Shown: piece by piece, positions 34,119 to 43,104 of the stretch | Position numbering within the stretch: position 1 is the stretch's first letter | How the letters are laid out: each line of letters opens with the position of its first letter | Assembly: GCF_007004135.1 (NCBI RefSeq) | Contig: NZ_VJMG01000020.1 | Location: 1 to 53,858, forward strand | Length of the DNA: 53,858 nt | Direction: 5' to 3' | Source: Affinirhizobium straminoryzae | GTDB lineage: Bacteria; Pseudomonadota; Alphaproteobacteria; Rhizobiales; Rhizobiaceae | Translations under genes and position numbers: made by a program | Notes under the pieces: generated by a model | What the model was told of the DNA's origin: nothing | Database searches by the model: none | What the model saw: only the letters and a program-made list of their open reading frames with translations

Positions 34119-34733
34119 ATGACTGATGGGAGTATAGCAATGAAGGGATCGGACTATCTCCTGGAATTGCTTGAGACCGCAAAGCGCAACGACGGTCTGC
34201 ATATAAGAACGATCTTGTTGCGGGAGGGACGTCTTGGCGTGGCGATTGCCTTGCTGATGCTTGCAATTCCCGCTGTTGTACCGATACCCAACCCATTAGG
34301 GCCGGTTTTTGGCACCTGTCTGGCTTTCGTCGCAGTGCAAATGCTGTTCGGACGTCAGAACCTCTGGCTTCCCGAATTCGTCGGACGACGAATGTTGCCG
34401 ATAAAGGTGGTCGCGGCGGCGGTCAACGGTACGAGACCGACGATCCTCAGAATCGAAGCCATGCTTCAGCCAGGAAGGCTCGCACGCTTGACGGGGCGAG
34501 GCGCGCGGGTTCTTCTGGCGATCCCCGTCCTGCTTCTCGCCTTGCTGATCGCACTGCCGATACCGTTTGGGAACACCCTCCCCGCAATCTCGATTGTCCT
34601 CATCGCCATTTCGCTGGCTGAACAGGACGGACTTATGATCCTGCTGGCGATGGTGGTCCTGGTGGCTGCCTGTTTTGCCTGCTACTATCTGGCAATCACG
34701 GCCGGATCACTCGTGTTTACGGCTCTTTTTTAG
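34119..34733 (+). CDS. exoD: ExoD-family membrane protein
   Basis: 204 aa. Begins with a soluble stretch (LLELLETAKRNDGLHIRTIL), then hydrophobic segments: AIALLMLAIPAVVPIPNPLG (the ExoD P-I-P-P block), LLAIPVLLLALLIALPIPFG, AISIVLIAISLAEQDGL and a C-terminal pair. ExoD proteins of rhizobia affect exopolysaccharide production and nodule invasion by an unknown mechanism. An ATG 21 nt downstream (MKGSDYLL) is an alternative start. Probably co-transcribed with the TerC gene. Confidence 0.85.
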   Translation: MTDGSIAMKGSDYLLELLETAKRNDGLHIRTILLREGRLGVAIALLMLAIPAVVPIPNPLGPVFGTCLAFVAVQMLFGRQNLWLPEFVGRRMLPIKVVAAAVNGTRPTILRIEAMLQPGRLARLTGRGARVLLAIPVLLLALLIALPIPFGNTLPAISIVLIAISLAEQDGLMILLAMVVLVAACFACYYLAITAGSLVFTALF

Positions 34734-34902
34734 TCTAAGCATTGAAAGGCTGTAACGTCATTTAATTGAAGAGGCGCTGACCAAGTCCGGAGACCCTCAA
34801 ATGGTTTCCTAAGGGTCTTGGGTCTTCTGAGCTGAGGATTAATTTCATCAGGCGGTATCAGAGAGCCGGCGGTCCCAAACTACATTAGATATTTTAGAAA
34901 AT

Positions 34903-34924
34903 TGGCCCGAGTCATGTCGGGCCA
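34903..34924 (-). terminator. Intrinsic terminator of the chemoreceptor gene
   Basis: TGGCCCGA and TCGGGCCA, perfect 8-base arms around a 6-base loop. On the minus strand it is followed by AATTTT. It lies 26 bases after the chemoreceptor stop. A weaker GACCCT/AGGGTC stem at 34792-34817 may end the exoD message on the plus strand. Confidence 0.7.
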
Positions 34925-34950
34925 TTTCAATCAGCTCCTAGGCTTAATCC

Positions 34951-36888
34951 TCAGAACTCCTGCCAGTCATCGGCCTTATGTGCCAGATTGCCTTGCGTTT
35001 GAGGGAGTGCGCGGGCGACGCGCGGCCGTGCTGGGGCGGACGCCGGCGCAGGCTGGGCCATTGTCTGTGCGACCTGTCGCAAGGCAGAGGAATGCGAAAC
35101 CGCAGAGGCCTCCAGTTGGAACATGGAAACCAGTTCCCGCAGTTTGCCTGCTTCCTGCGAAAGTGAAGCGGCTGCAGCTGTTGATTGCTCGACCATTGCT
35201 GCGTTCTGCTGCGTCGTTTGATCCATCTGGTTGACCGCAACATTGACCTCGGTCAGTCCTGTGGACTGTTCACGCGACGAGGTCGCAATCGACTCCATAA
35301 AGCTGTTGATCCGAGTGATGTGATCACCGATCGTCTTGAGCGCTTCGCCAGTCTGGCGGACAAGCTTTACGCCGCCTTCAACTTCGCCGGTCGAATTCTG
35401 GATGAGGCCCTTGATCTCCTTGGCGGCCTGAGCTGAGCGTTGGGCAAGTTCACGAACTTCCTGCGCGACAACCGCGAAACCCTTTCCGGCCTCCCCGGCA
35501 CGTGCCGCCTCGACACCTGCGTTGAGTGCCAGCAGGTTCGTCTGGAATGCAATCTCGTCAATGACCCCGATGATGTTGGAGATCTGCTGTGAGCTGCTTT
35601 CGATACGCTGCATTGCTTCTTCGGCATGAGCCACGACATTTGCTGACTGCGTGGCACTGTGCGTTGCAGCCTGGGCCACCGATCTTGCTTCCTCAGTCAT
35701 TTTGGAGGAGCTGGAAACGTTTGCCGTGATCTGATCGAGCGCCGCGGCTGTTTCCTCAAGGGCTGCTGCCTGCTGCTCAGTGCGTTTGGACAGATCATTC
35801 GCACCGGAGGCTATTTCGCGTGTTCCGGAATCCATGTTGCCAACCGCAGTGATAACCGCGCTGACCGTCTGGCTGAGTTGTTCGACAGTCGCGTTGAAAT
35901 CCTGGCGCAGAGGCTCGTATTCCGGCGCAAACTGCGTCTGGATGCGACAGGCAAGGTCGCCACCGGCAAGCCGTTTCAGACCCGCGCCGAGGGCGGAGCT
36001 TGCGATACGAAGCTGTTCAGCCTCACGGGCAGTGCGCTGTTGTTCCGCCTCACGCTGCTTTTCGGCCTCCGAGCGATTGGCCAACGCTTCCTGTTCGAGC
36101 CGCTTGTTGGACAGCGAATTCTGCCGGAAGACTTCAACAGCAGAAGCCATGGCTCCGACCTCGTCCGAGCGGCCCTCGAACGGAATTCTGCTCTGGTCAT
36201 CACCGCCGGCCAGACGGCGCATGGCCTCGGTTATCGCATTGATGGGCCGCGCGATGCCGACAACAGCGAAATACATGCCGGCGGAGCAGATCGTCAAAGT
36301 TGCGATCGAAAGTGAGATGACGGTCGCGAATGAATTGCCTGCAGCGCTTTCGGCATCGGTAACGACACTTTTGGAATTTGCAATGATCGCATCGACCAGT
36401 TCGTTGATCTTTGCGTTTACCGCGTCGGCGCGTGGCTTCATTTCGACCTTGAAATACTCGATCGCTTTCGGAATATTTCCTGCCGCGACTTGATCGACAT
36501 ACCACTTTGCTGCGTTATCGTATCCCGCAACAAGTGGCTTGAGATCATTGATAAGCTTGCGACCCGTTTCTGTCCGGACCTTCGCCTCATAGCGTGCCAT
36601 TGCATCACGGAGTGCTGCCTCAAAGCCTCTCAAAGTTTGCTGCTCTGCATCTAGCCCGGCCTTGTCAGTCACCATGGCGTGTCGAGCCAGAGCGAGCCGG
36701 ATATTCGCAAACTCACCCTTGATGTCGCGAGCGGTGAGCAAACGCTCCATCCAGTAATCGCCAATATCAGCGGTTTCAGACCGCATGGAAGAGATGCTTG
36801 AAACACTCGTAATAGAAAGAGCTGCGACAGCCAGGGCGATAAAGCCAAGCATTCCGATCAGAGCCATGCGAAGTGAAGGTCGTTTCAT
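34951..36888 (-). CDS. Methyl-accepting chemotaxis protein
   Basis: 645 aa. TM1 is near residues 8-30 and TM2 near 190-212, enclosing a 4-helix-type periplasmic sensor (about 30-190). HAMP follows (RPINAITEAMRRLAGGDDQS). The long signalling hairpin is around 360-580 with the hallmark tip EIAFQTNLLALNAGVEAARA. The C-terminus ends in DDWQEF, an xWxxF-type pentapeptide that tethers the methylation enzymes CheR and CheB. The full length and all conserved parts suggest an active receptor. Ligand unknown. A hairpin terminator follows. Confidence 0.94.
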   Translation of the reverse strand: MKRPSLRMALIGMLGFIALAVAALSITSVSSISSMRSETADIGDYWMERLLTARDIKGEFANIRLALARHAMVTDKAGLDAEQQTLRGFEAALRDAMARYEAKVRTETGRKLINDLKPLVAGYDNAAKWYVDQVAAGNIPKAIEYFKVEMKPRADAVNAKINELVDAIIANSKSVVTDAESAAGNSFATVISLSIATLTICSAGMYFAVVGIARPINAITEAMRRLAGGDDQSRIPFEGRSDEVGAMASAVEVFRQNSLSNKRLEQEALANRSEAEKQREAEQQRTAREAEQLRIASSALGAGLKRLAGGDLACRIQTQFAPEYEPLRQDFNATVEQLSQTVSAVITAVGNMDSGTREIASGANDLSKRTEQQAAALEETAAALDQITANVSSSSKMTEEARSVAQAATHSATQSANVVAHAEEAMQRIESSSQQISNIIGVIDEIAFQTNLLALNAGVEAARAGEAGKGFAVVAQEVRELAQRSAQAAKEIKGLIQNSTGEVEGGVKLVRQTGEALKTIGDHITRINSFMESIATSSREQSTGLTEVNVAVNQMDQTTQQNAAMVEQSTAAAASLSQEAGKLRELVSMFQLEASAVSHSSALRQVAQTMAQPAPASAPARPRVARALPQTQGNLAHKADDWQEF

Positions 36889-37293
36889 GCTCGGTTCCAG
36901 CGTTAGATTTCTTCAAAGCCAAATTTAGCATTAATTATTTAATTAATTATTACATCAAAGCCTATGCATTTTATAGAATGTAACTATATACAAAATGTGA
37001 GAAAAGATCATTAATTCGAATATATTTTAATCATAATCATGAAATGTAAATTACAATTCATGACACGATTTAGAATCTTTTCTTATATAAATTTTTGATC
37101 TGAATTTTAATTTTGCATAAAATCAGTACAATCGTGGCAGAACGGCCTTCAATTCTTCTCGATGTTTCATCTACACCTATTCTACCTGCTCACAGAGAAG
37201 CCCAACGAGCTTCCGCAAGGAACGACAGTAGGCCTGCAGCGCCTCATGTGCCTCTGCCGTCTCTTCGCCTGTCCTGACGTGCTCCCAATAAAT
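36889..37293. other. AT-rich promoter region and gene remnant left of the IS3 element
   Basis: 36900-37130 is strikingly AT-rich and must hold the chemoreceptor promoter. From 37289 down to about 37177 the minus strand carries the 3' end of a frame (ending LLCEQVE, stop) that runs into the IS. Removing the element and one target copy joins it to an ATG at 38510, giving a 43-codon frame. Whether that was ever a gene is unclear. Confidence 0.4.
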
Positions 37294-37354
37294 TGGGCCA
37301 TTTGGAACTGGAATTTTCCATTTATCATCCCTGCGGGGAGAGAGGAGAATTCCG

Positions 37355-37621
37355 ATGAAGGCATCGAAGTTTAGCGAGGCGCAGATCGCGTTTGTTTTGA
37401 AGCAGGCGGAGGACGGCACGCCGATCGGGGAGGTCTGTCGAAAGGCTGGCATTTCCGATGCGACGTTCTACAATTGGCGCAAGAAGTATGCGGGCCTGAT
37501 GCCGTCCGAGATGAAGCGGTTGCGTCAGCTTGAGGAGGAGAACGCCAAGCTGAAGCGGATCGTCGCCGACCTTTCGCTGGATAAAGCTATGCTACAGGAT
37601 GTTCTGTCAAAAAAGCTCTGA
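37355..37621 (+). CDS. IS3-family transposase OrfA
   Basis: 88 aa. HTH_Tnp_1 fold: KFSEAQIAFVLKQAEDG, GEVCRKAGISDATFYNW. A leucine-zipper helix follows (MKRLRQLEEENAKLKRIVAD). GAGGAG lies 8 nt before the ATG. It binds the terminal repeats and provides the frame from which the fused transposase is made. Confidence 0.93.
   Translation: MKASKFSEAQIAFVLKQAEDGTPIGEVCRKAGISDATFYNWRKKYAGLMPSEMKRLRQLEEENAKLKRIVADLSLDKAMLQDVLSKKL
37609..37615 (+). promoter_or_regulatory. Programmed -1 frameshift site of the IS3 element
   Basis: A AAA AAG heptamer read in the orfA frame, 4 codons from the orfA end. After slipping back one base, translation continues into the orfB frame at GCT CTG AAG. The orfB frame is open across the join, so an OrfAB fusion is expected, as in other IS3-family elements. 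Confidence 0.8.
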
Positions 37622-38454
37622 AGCCTGCCCGCAAGCGTTCACTCGTCGACAAGGTCCGATCCGACTGGAAGATATCCACCCGCCGGGCCTGTGCGGTCCT
37701 CAATATCGACCGGTCACTCTATGTCTACAAGTCGAAACGCGGCGAGCAGGCTGAATTGAAGCTGAGGATCAGAGACATTTGCCAGACACGTGTCCGGTAT
37801 GGATACCGGCGCGTGCATATACTGCTTAAGCGTGACGGATGGCCGGTCAATCCGAAGCGAATCTATCGTCTTTACAAGGAGATGGACCTTCAACTGCGCA
37901 ACAAGGTGCCAAAGCGGCGGGTGAAGGCAAAGCTGCGGTCAGACCGGACCGCAGCGACCCGGTCCAACTATGTCTGGGCCATGGACTTTGTGCATGACCA
38001 GTTGGCTACCGGCCGCAAGATCAGGGTCCTGACGGTCGTCGATACCTTCTCCCGCTTCTCGCCGGTTGTCGATGCACGGTTCAGCTATAAGGGGGAAGAT
38101 GTCGTCCAGACCCTGGAACGCACATGCCGCCAGATTGGCTATCCGGCGGTCATTCGTGTCGATAACGGCAGCGAGTTCATCTCTCGCGATCTCGATCTGT
38201 GGGCCTATCACAAAGGCGTTGTGCTCGACTTTTCCCGGCCTGGCAAGCCGACGGACAACAGCTTCATCGAAAGCTTCAACGGCAAGTTCAGGGCGGAGTG
38301 CCTGAATGCCCACTGGTTCATGAACCTTGACGACGCGCGGGTAAAAATGGAGGATTGGCGCAGAGACTATAACGAATTCCGGCCACACAGCGCCATCGGC
38401 AACAAGGTGCCGATTTCGCTAATGAAGGGCTCATCGGCACCACCGCTGACCTGA
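37615..38454 (+). CDS. IS3-family transposase OrfB (catalytic part)
   Basis: About 279 codons from the frameshift site. Independent starts inside are weak (the first ATG-type start is not before 37756). HTH_21 linker: ICQTRVRYGYRRVHILLKR. The rve integrase core follows with the DDE triad: D in WAMDFVHDQL, D in IRVDNGSEF, E in NSFIESFNGKFR. The C-terminal FNEFRPHSAIG-like block is present as YNEFRPHSAIGNKVP. Intact, made as a fusion with OrfA. Confidence 0.93.
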   Translation, partial: ALKPARKRSLVDKVRSDWKISTRRACAVLNIDRSLYVYKSKRGEQAELKLRIRDICQTRVRYGYRRVHILLKRDGWPVNPKRIYRLYKEMDLQLRNKVPKRRVKAKLRSDRTAATRSNYVWAMDFVHDQLATGRKIRVLTVVDTFSRFSPVVDARFSYKGEDVVQTLERTCRQIGYPAVIRVDNGSEFISRDLDLWAYHKGVVLDFSRPGKPTDNSFIESFNGKFRAECLNAHWFMNLDDARVKMEDWRRDYNEFRPHSAIGNKVPISLMKGSSAPPLT

Positions 38455-38491
38455 GCCATAACCCCGGAAAATTCCAGCTCCCGGTGGCCCA

Positions 38492-38848
38492 AAATCGGGG
38501 AGCACGTCATCCGGACAACAGACTAACCTCAAACCGAGGACATTCCAGGGGAGCAGGTCATCTTGTCCTCCATAGCCGGCACGGTAACCGCAAAAGGACG
38601 TTTGTCGCTTGATAAGCATCAAGTGGAGTCGCAATAATCCAGCAAGCAGCGCTCTATGTTGTCAAATGGGAGACCACCAGGGCGTGAACGTCATAGTCGG
38701 ATCTCTCCAGAGACTGAGTAAGAACCGATCGTTCTCATGGAGCTCAGTCCGGAACGTGAACGCCGGCATTGGGTCATTAGCGGAATTCACTTGGGCAAGC
38801 GGCTAGATAACTTTCGACCGAGAGCGTCTATAGAATCTTTCATGACTT
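38492..38848. other. Gap between IS3 element and large unknown gene
   Basis: 357 bases with no gene. Two similar stretches, GGGGAGCACGTCAT at 38497 and GGGGAGCAGGTCAT near 38549, form a direct repeat about 50 bases apart; they may be remains of another IS end. No terminator for the large minus-strand gene was evident. Confidence 0.4.
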
Positions 38849-41218
38849 CTAAGCGCCGAAGGGTAGCTTCGCCTTTATCGAAGTCCACGCCTGTTCCGCT
38901 TTCTTCCCAGCGGATTTCGTCTTGGACGGCTCGGATGACATTGCCACCAACAGGTCATCCAACTCGGCCTGGATGGCGAGAGGGTGAACTTTGGCGGCAT
39001 CCATGGCGGCGAGGTACGCCCGCGCGCGCTCTGGCTGGCGAAGATGTGGCAGGACGATCTCGAGATCATATGCGATTTCCCGAAGGAATACGATGTCATC
39101 AGCGAAACGGGCATCAAGCCAGCATCTAACCGTAGGGACTGTATCAGCGACTTGGGAGCGTTTGCCTTCGAGCATCTCGATCTTTGTCTGGATCGCCGTC
39201 AGCATCACATTACGAAAGCGCTCCGCCGAAGTATCGAGGTCTGCAAGCCATTCCGACGATAGAAGCCTACTTGCCTGTTCACGAGCCCAGCCAACGCCCG
39301 CCAAGGCACCGACTCCACCGACGCCGCCAAGCACAAGCGCCCCGGCAGGCCCGAAAGCCACGAGACCGATGAACTTCCCCGACAGGCCGCCGATCGCGGA
39401 TAGTCCGCCTTTAACGGACGCATCCATTGCAACTGAAAGCGGAAGGTCGGACATCGGCACACGACCGCGCCAGACGCGATAGAGGTTTCGGGCCGATGAC
39501 GCAGCGACGGCGAAATACGGGACGTTCAAATCGCCAAGAGCCTCTCCGGCTTCCATCGAGGTCGTCATGATCAGGTCGGCGATTTCGCGGTCGAACCCAT
39601 CCACGTAGAAAACCAATTTCGCCCAAGGAGCGCCGATCTCCATGACGGCCTCGGCAAGTTCGGCATTGGCATAGACTGGCACGTCAGGGTATTTCTCAAA
39701 GTGCCTCCGCAGTCCATCCACATTCAGCAGGCATTTCACCTGAAACGGCATACCGTCCACGAGGAGATCGAACCCAGGATTATTCGCTGCCTCGGGAAAC
39801 GAGACGACGTGACCGCTTTCGACGAGGCGAGACGCGACAATCTGCTCCGACACGTATCCCCTGAGATTGTTTTCAGCTCCTGAAGCCGCTGTCGCCGACA
39901 TGGAGCTGACACGATCGGCAAAAGCTCCGAACTGGAAGATTGTCCCGATATCTTCCGTGCGGGAGAAGTCAGAGGCTGAAATTACCATCGGATCAATAGA
40001 AGCGGCGTTGTAGATGATGTCGCCAGCGGATAGAGCGGCAACGGTGGCGACTTCCGCTACGTCACCCTTACTTCTGGACAGAACACCGTCGAGGAAGATG
40101 CCGCGACGGTCTGCCGCAAAATGGCAAACCATGAGGTCGCCAAAAGCATTGGGCAGGCCTCCACCCATTGCCTTCGCCACTGCTTGGTTTCGCGACAGAG
40201 CCGCCGTCGCTAGAGTGGACGGAAGCGAAACCAAGTCGGCTGCTGTCACTGTCCTGAAATCATTGAGGGCAGTTGCGAGCCCTTCCCGCTCGGATGAAAG
40301 GCCGCGCAGTGCCAACTGGATCGCGACGACCGCCGCCAGCTTTGCGGCCTGCCCGCCGGTCACATGGCGGTTGGCGAGATATCCGATGCCCGCGACGGCG
40401 GGGATGCTGAACAGCGGGTTTGCGAGCATGAATAGCGTCGAAACGACTGCATGCCCGCTCACAAAAGGGATGAATGCCGACGCCTGAGCGGCGAGGATGT
40501 AGGCGCTGAAGCCCGCCAGATTCACGCCGACACCAATGGAAAACGCAGTTGTGCCTGTCGCCAGCAGAGCAAGTGTCGCCTTGTCCGCCGATGTGAGGGC
40601 CTTCTGCATTGCTTCATCACGAAGCTCTGGTGGTAGGCTCCTGATGTAATCGCGGATGCGCTCGTCGAGTGCGCTTTGCAGTCCCTCGGACATCTCGCCA
40701 GACTTTGCCGCCTCGGCAAGCGCCCTTGCAACCGTCTCCGCCTGGCCAGTGACGAGAGCCGAGAAATCCTTATGCCGTCGGCCTCGGATCGCCTTGAAGA
40801 CTTTCCACGCTCGGTGGAGAGTGGGTTGTTGGCCGATTTCTGTATCGTCTGCGACAGGCAGGGCCATGATCGCCGCTGTCTTAATAGCCGCACCCGCGCC
40901 AATCGCGCTAGCCTTCCTAGTGGATAATGGGAGGACCGTGTCGAGACCGAGGGCATCAGCGATTCTCGTCCATAGTCGGACGCGAAGCGCTCGATCCGAC
41001 GAAGTGGAAAGAAACAAAGCGTCAGCGGCCTCACCCAGGCGGCGGGCGAATGCGTTCGTATCTGTATCCCGTGCGTTTTTCTGGAATCGGGCAACCATGT
41101 CAGATACTCGATCCACAGACATAGAGAGCAGGGTCGTTGCCTCGAAGCTGGCGATGAGATTGCAGAGCTCACGACGATCGAACGCCCCGAGTCCAGCGAA
41201 AATCGTCCATGGTGGCAC
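38849..41218 (-). CDS. Large unknown protein with PD-(D/E)XK-like motif and hydrophobic segments
   Basis: 789 aa from GTG 41218, a tentative start; the frame is open to 41425 but the extra part is not protein-like, and a later ATG is possible. Residues 215-283 are hydrophobic with several likely membrane segments. Around 455-500 a nuclease-like motif appears: E458 (VSEQIVASRL), D484 (NPGFDLLVDG), Q493-x-K495 (FQVKC). A glycine-rich zipper-like stretch is at 611-642 (GPAGALVLGGVGGVGALAGV). The C-terminus is charged and helical, rich in Lys. No family recognised. The layout would suit a membrane-linked nuclease or effector of a defence or competition system. Neighbours are an IS and the conjugation locus. 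Confidence 0.75.
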   Translation of the reverse strand: MPPWTIFAGLGAFDRRELCNLIASFEATTLLSMSVDRVSDMVARFQKNARDTDTNAFARRLGEAADALFLSTSSDRALRVRLWTRIADALGLDTVLPLSTRKASAIGAGAAIKTAAIMALPVADDTEIGQQPTLHRAWKVFKAIRGRRHKDFSALVTGQAETVARALAEAAKSGEMSEGLQSALDERIRDYIRSLPPELRDEAMQKALTSADKATLALLATGTTAFSIGVGVNLAGFSAYILAAQASAFIPFVSGHAVVSTLFMLANPLFSIPAVAGIGYLANRHVTGGQAAKLAAVVAIQLALRGLSSEREGLATALNDFRTVTAADLVSLPSTLATAALSRNQAVAKAMGGGLPNAFGDLMVCHFAADRRGIFLDGVLSRSKGDVAEVATVAALSAGDIIYNAASIDPMVISASDFSRTEDIGTIFQFGAFADRVSSMSATAASGAENNLRGYVSEQIVASRLVESGHVVSFPEAANNPGFDLLVDGMPFQVKCLLNVDGLRRHFEKYPDVPVYANAELAEAVMEIGAPWAKLVFYVDGFDREIADLIMTTSMEAGEALGDLNVPYFAVAASSARNLYRVWRGRVPMSDLPLSVAMDASVKGGLSAIGGLSGKFIGLVAFGPAGALVLGGVGGVGALAGVGWAREQASRLLSSEWLADLDTSAERFRNVMLTAIQTKIEMLEGKRSQVADTVPTVRCWLDARFADDIVFLREIAYDLEIVLPHLRQPERARAYLAAMDAAKVHPLAIQAELDDLLVAMSSEPSKTKSAGKKAEQAWTSIKAKLPFGA

Positions 41219-41775
41219 GTACAATTCAATTTCCCCTATCCAGCGCCGATGAATGTATCCCGGACATCCTGGGCATAGCCGTGTCCGTCGTCGAATTATT
41301 TGAGACGTTTCGGGCGCTTGAGGATTGGAGTTTCCGGCCCGGGTTATCGATTTATCTAAGCCGCTTTGATTTGATGGCACAAGACGCCTTTCTATCCACA
41401 CCACCATCCGCGAGAAAATTTTCAATCGACGAGGAAAACGGTCCGCCCTCCCGTCAGGGTCTATTGTTGGCTGCGGTGTTGACGATCGGCGCCCTAATGC
41501 AACTCACTGAGGGGGGGGGAGAAAGGCGCTCTGCCCTCTCTCCCCCACAAGCACCAAACCGGTATCCCCATGCTTCGGCCTGTGGCCTGCAGCACCGGCC
41601 GCATTTTCATGAAATCCGTCTCGGCCCTCCGGGTGCGTGATCCCCCTCCGGTTTAGCGCTTGTCCCCCTCTCTCCAGCTGTTCCGCACGAGCTCGGGAGC
41701 AGGAGCGGGGCTCCTGCCTTCCCTTCGATTTCGGGAGGTCAAGGAGTGATCGCTTGCGCTTGTGGAGAGGGAAAG
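41219..41775. other. Non-coding region before the small ORF
   Basis: 557 bases without a convincing gene. A plus frame from 41209 to 41640 is open but its translation looks random and no ribosome site fits. A perfect hairpin GCAGGAGC-GGG-GCTCCTGC lies at 41699-41717, and a run of nine G at 41513-41521 faces a C-rich stretch 20 bases on. The hairpin could be a terminator without a T-run or a leader element for the next gene. Confidence 0.45.
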
Positions 41776-42057
41776 ATGACAGAAAAGCTTGATCTGCAAC
41801 CCAACGAGCCATTGTCCGTGAAGGTCGAACGTCACCGGGCCGTGTACCTGGCAGCCGTCAACGGCGAGGGCGGCGCTGACATGGATCAGGGAGCGAATGC
41901 ACGTATGGAAATCATCAGGCACGCGCCGTCAGATCAGGATGAGAGAGATCAGAAGCTACTTTACGTATCGGGGTATCTAATTGCCTGCAAGGGGAGACTA
42001 AACCCTGAGGAAATGGAGCTTCTTCTTTCAGGCTCCATCTCACTATCGGGGCATTGA
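41776..42057 (+). CDS. Small unknown protein
   Basis: 93 aa, ATG 41776 with a GGAGAGGG ribosome site 5-12 nt before. Soluble, acidic, with no membrane or signal segment. The middle is Asp/Gln-rich (GADMDQGANARMEI), then a helix YLIACKGRLNPEEMELLL. Translation looks real but no family was recognised. It is convergent with the exported-protein operon and near the VirB locus, so it may be a small regulatory or accessory protein. Confidence 0.55.
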   Translation: MTEKLDLQPNEPLSVKVERHRAVYLAAVNGEGGADMDQGANARMEIIRHAPSDQDERDQKLLYVSGYLIACKGRLNPEEMELLLSGSISLSGH

Positions 42058-42083
42058 TGATCAACGGGCATCTGGCCCTGAGA

Positions 42084-42506
42084 TCAGAAGTTGGTGGCAA
42101 CCCACTTGCCGGATGCAGACTTGGCAAATCCAATGACACGATCGAGAGGAGCTGCGTTTGGATTCCTCTTGATGGCCGCAACGCATGATACGCCTGGACC
42201 GCTGGCGTTCTCGTCACACTCTCCCAAGGCAAGGGTTACATCGGCGTCACCGCGACCAGTCCTCAGAGGATTGCGGGCATAAGCCTTGCGGTATGCGGCT
42301 AGGGCTTCCTCTTCTGTCGGTATTTCAAGCACAGGGGCGGGAGGTTCGGGAATTAGGGAGGGATTGGCTGCGATAAGGGCCGCGATCTCCGCATCAGTAG
42401 GGGGCCGAACAACCGGCTCTGGCTCCGGCATGATGAGATAAGTGCCTCCAGCACCGGCGAGAACGCCGATACCTGCGGCTGCTACGATGAGAATGTTGCT
42501 GTTCAT
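42084..42506 (-). CDS. Membrane-anchored unknown protein of the T4SS-linked operon
   Basis: 140 aa. One N-terminal membrane segment (ILIVAAAGIGVLAGAGGTYL), then a Pro/Glu-rich linker (EPPAPVLEIPTEEEALAAY) and a small C-terminal domain with two Cys (GECDENASGPGVSC), probably disulfide-bonded in the periplasm. Start ATG 42506 is preferred over GTG 42515. Last gene of the divergent operon. Function unknown. Confidence 0.72.
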   Translation of the reverse strand: MNSNILIVAAAGIGVLAGAGGTYLIMPEPEPVVRPPTDAEIAALIAANPSLIPEPPAPVLEIPTEEEALAAYRKAYARNPLRTGRGDADVTLALGECDENASGPGVSCVAAIKRNPNAAPLDRVIGFAKSASGKWVATNF

Positions 42507-42515
42507 GTCGTCCAC

Positions 42516-43103
42516 TCAGTCATTCAGGTTGAACCAAGCGCGCTGCTTGACGCCCTTGTCGTTTGGAATGTCGAAATAATAAGGTTCCGCGCGGCGAGGG
42601 CGGGGCTGAGTGATCTGCACCATGCAGCCATTGTCTCGGTTGAAAACATCATTGTCGTTGTTCTGGTTGATCTGCCGGATCGTGACACCCTTGCGCTCGT
42701 TTTCTCGGGCGTCACCAAATTGGGTACGGAAGGCGGCACGGTTGCTGCACTGGTTGACGGTCTTCGTGCACTGATCCTTGTCGTCACGGCCCAAGAGCGG
42801 CCGATCCCCATCGGTGCGGGAGGAAACGGCGGTCATGCCGGCAGGGCATTCCTCGTAAGGTTCATAGCCCGGTTTTCCGGCTTTTGCTTCATGGCAGATC
42901 GGCCAGGAGAAGCCGGGCTTCGCCATAGCTGATATGAGCCTTTTCATCGGGGGAACGCAGTAGGGGACGCCATGCCATGACGGGCTTTGTGAGGCTGCGC
43001 ACAAGAGGATCTGGCAACCCCATGAGGCATCCTCGGCCTTGGCAGATGCTGGAGAGATGGCAAGAGCCGCGAGACCGGCTGTGGCAAAAAACACTGGTTT
43101 CAT
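42516..43103 (-). CDS. Secreted Cys-rich protein of the T4SS-linked operon
   Basis: 195 aa. Signal peptide FATAGLAALAISPASAKA, with cleavage near A-x-A. The mature part has at least nine Cys, including WGCQILLCAASQSPSWHGV, YCVPP, ICHE and EECPAG. The opening resembles small conjugation-operon proteins named TraK- or TrbM-like on rhizobial plasmids, for example TrbM with WGCQVLLCLSNP, GG or SWHG, and CVPP; that recall is from memory. A periplasmic, disulfide-rich accessory of mating is inferred. Basic C-terminal half. Confidence 0.78.
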   Translation of the reverse strand: MKPVFFATAGLAALAISPASAKAEDASWGCQILLCAASQSPSWHGVPYCVPPMKRLISAMAKPGFSWPICHEAKAGKPGYEPYEECPAGMTAVSSRTDGDRPLLGRDDKDQCTKTVNQCSNRAAFRTQFGDARENERKGVTIRQINQNNDNDVFNRDNGCMVQITQPRPRRAEPYYFDIPNDKGVKQRAWFNLND

Positions 43104-43104
43104 A

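Larger units (their letters stand above)
37294..38491 (+). mobile_element. IS3-family insertion sequence, IS407-like, 1198 bp, intact
   Basis: Terminal inverted repeats 37294-37319 and 38466-38491 (left begins TGGGCCATTTGGAACTGG; 22 of 26 bases match) flank orfA and orfB. The element is bounded by the 4-base direct repeat AAAT (37290-37293 and 38492-38495), the target-duplication length of the IS407 group. Both frames are intact and a -1 slippery site joins them, so it is probably able to move. It landed between the arms of a perfect 12-base inverted repeat. Confidence 0.92.

Noticed and set aside
41209..41640. Plus-strand frame of 143 codons
   Set aside because: No ribosome site and the translation resembles no protein; left as non-coding.
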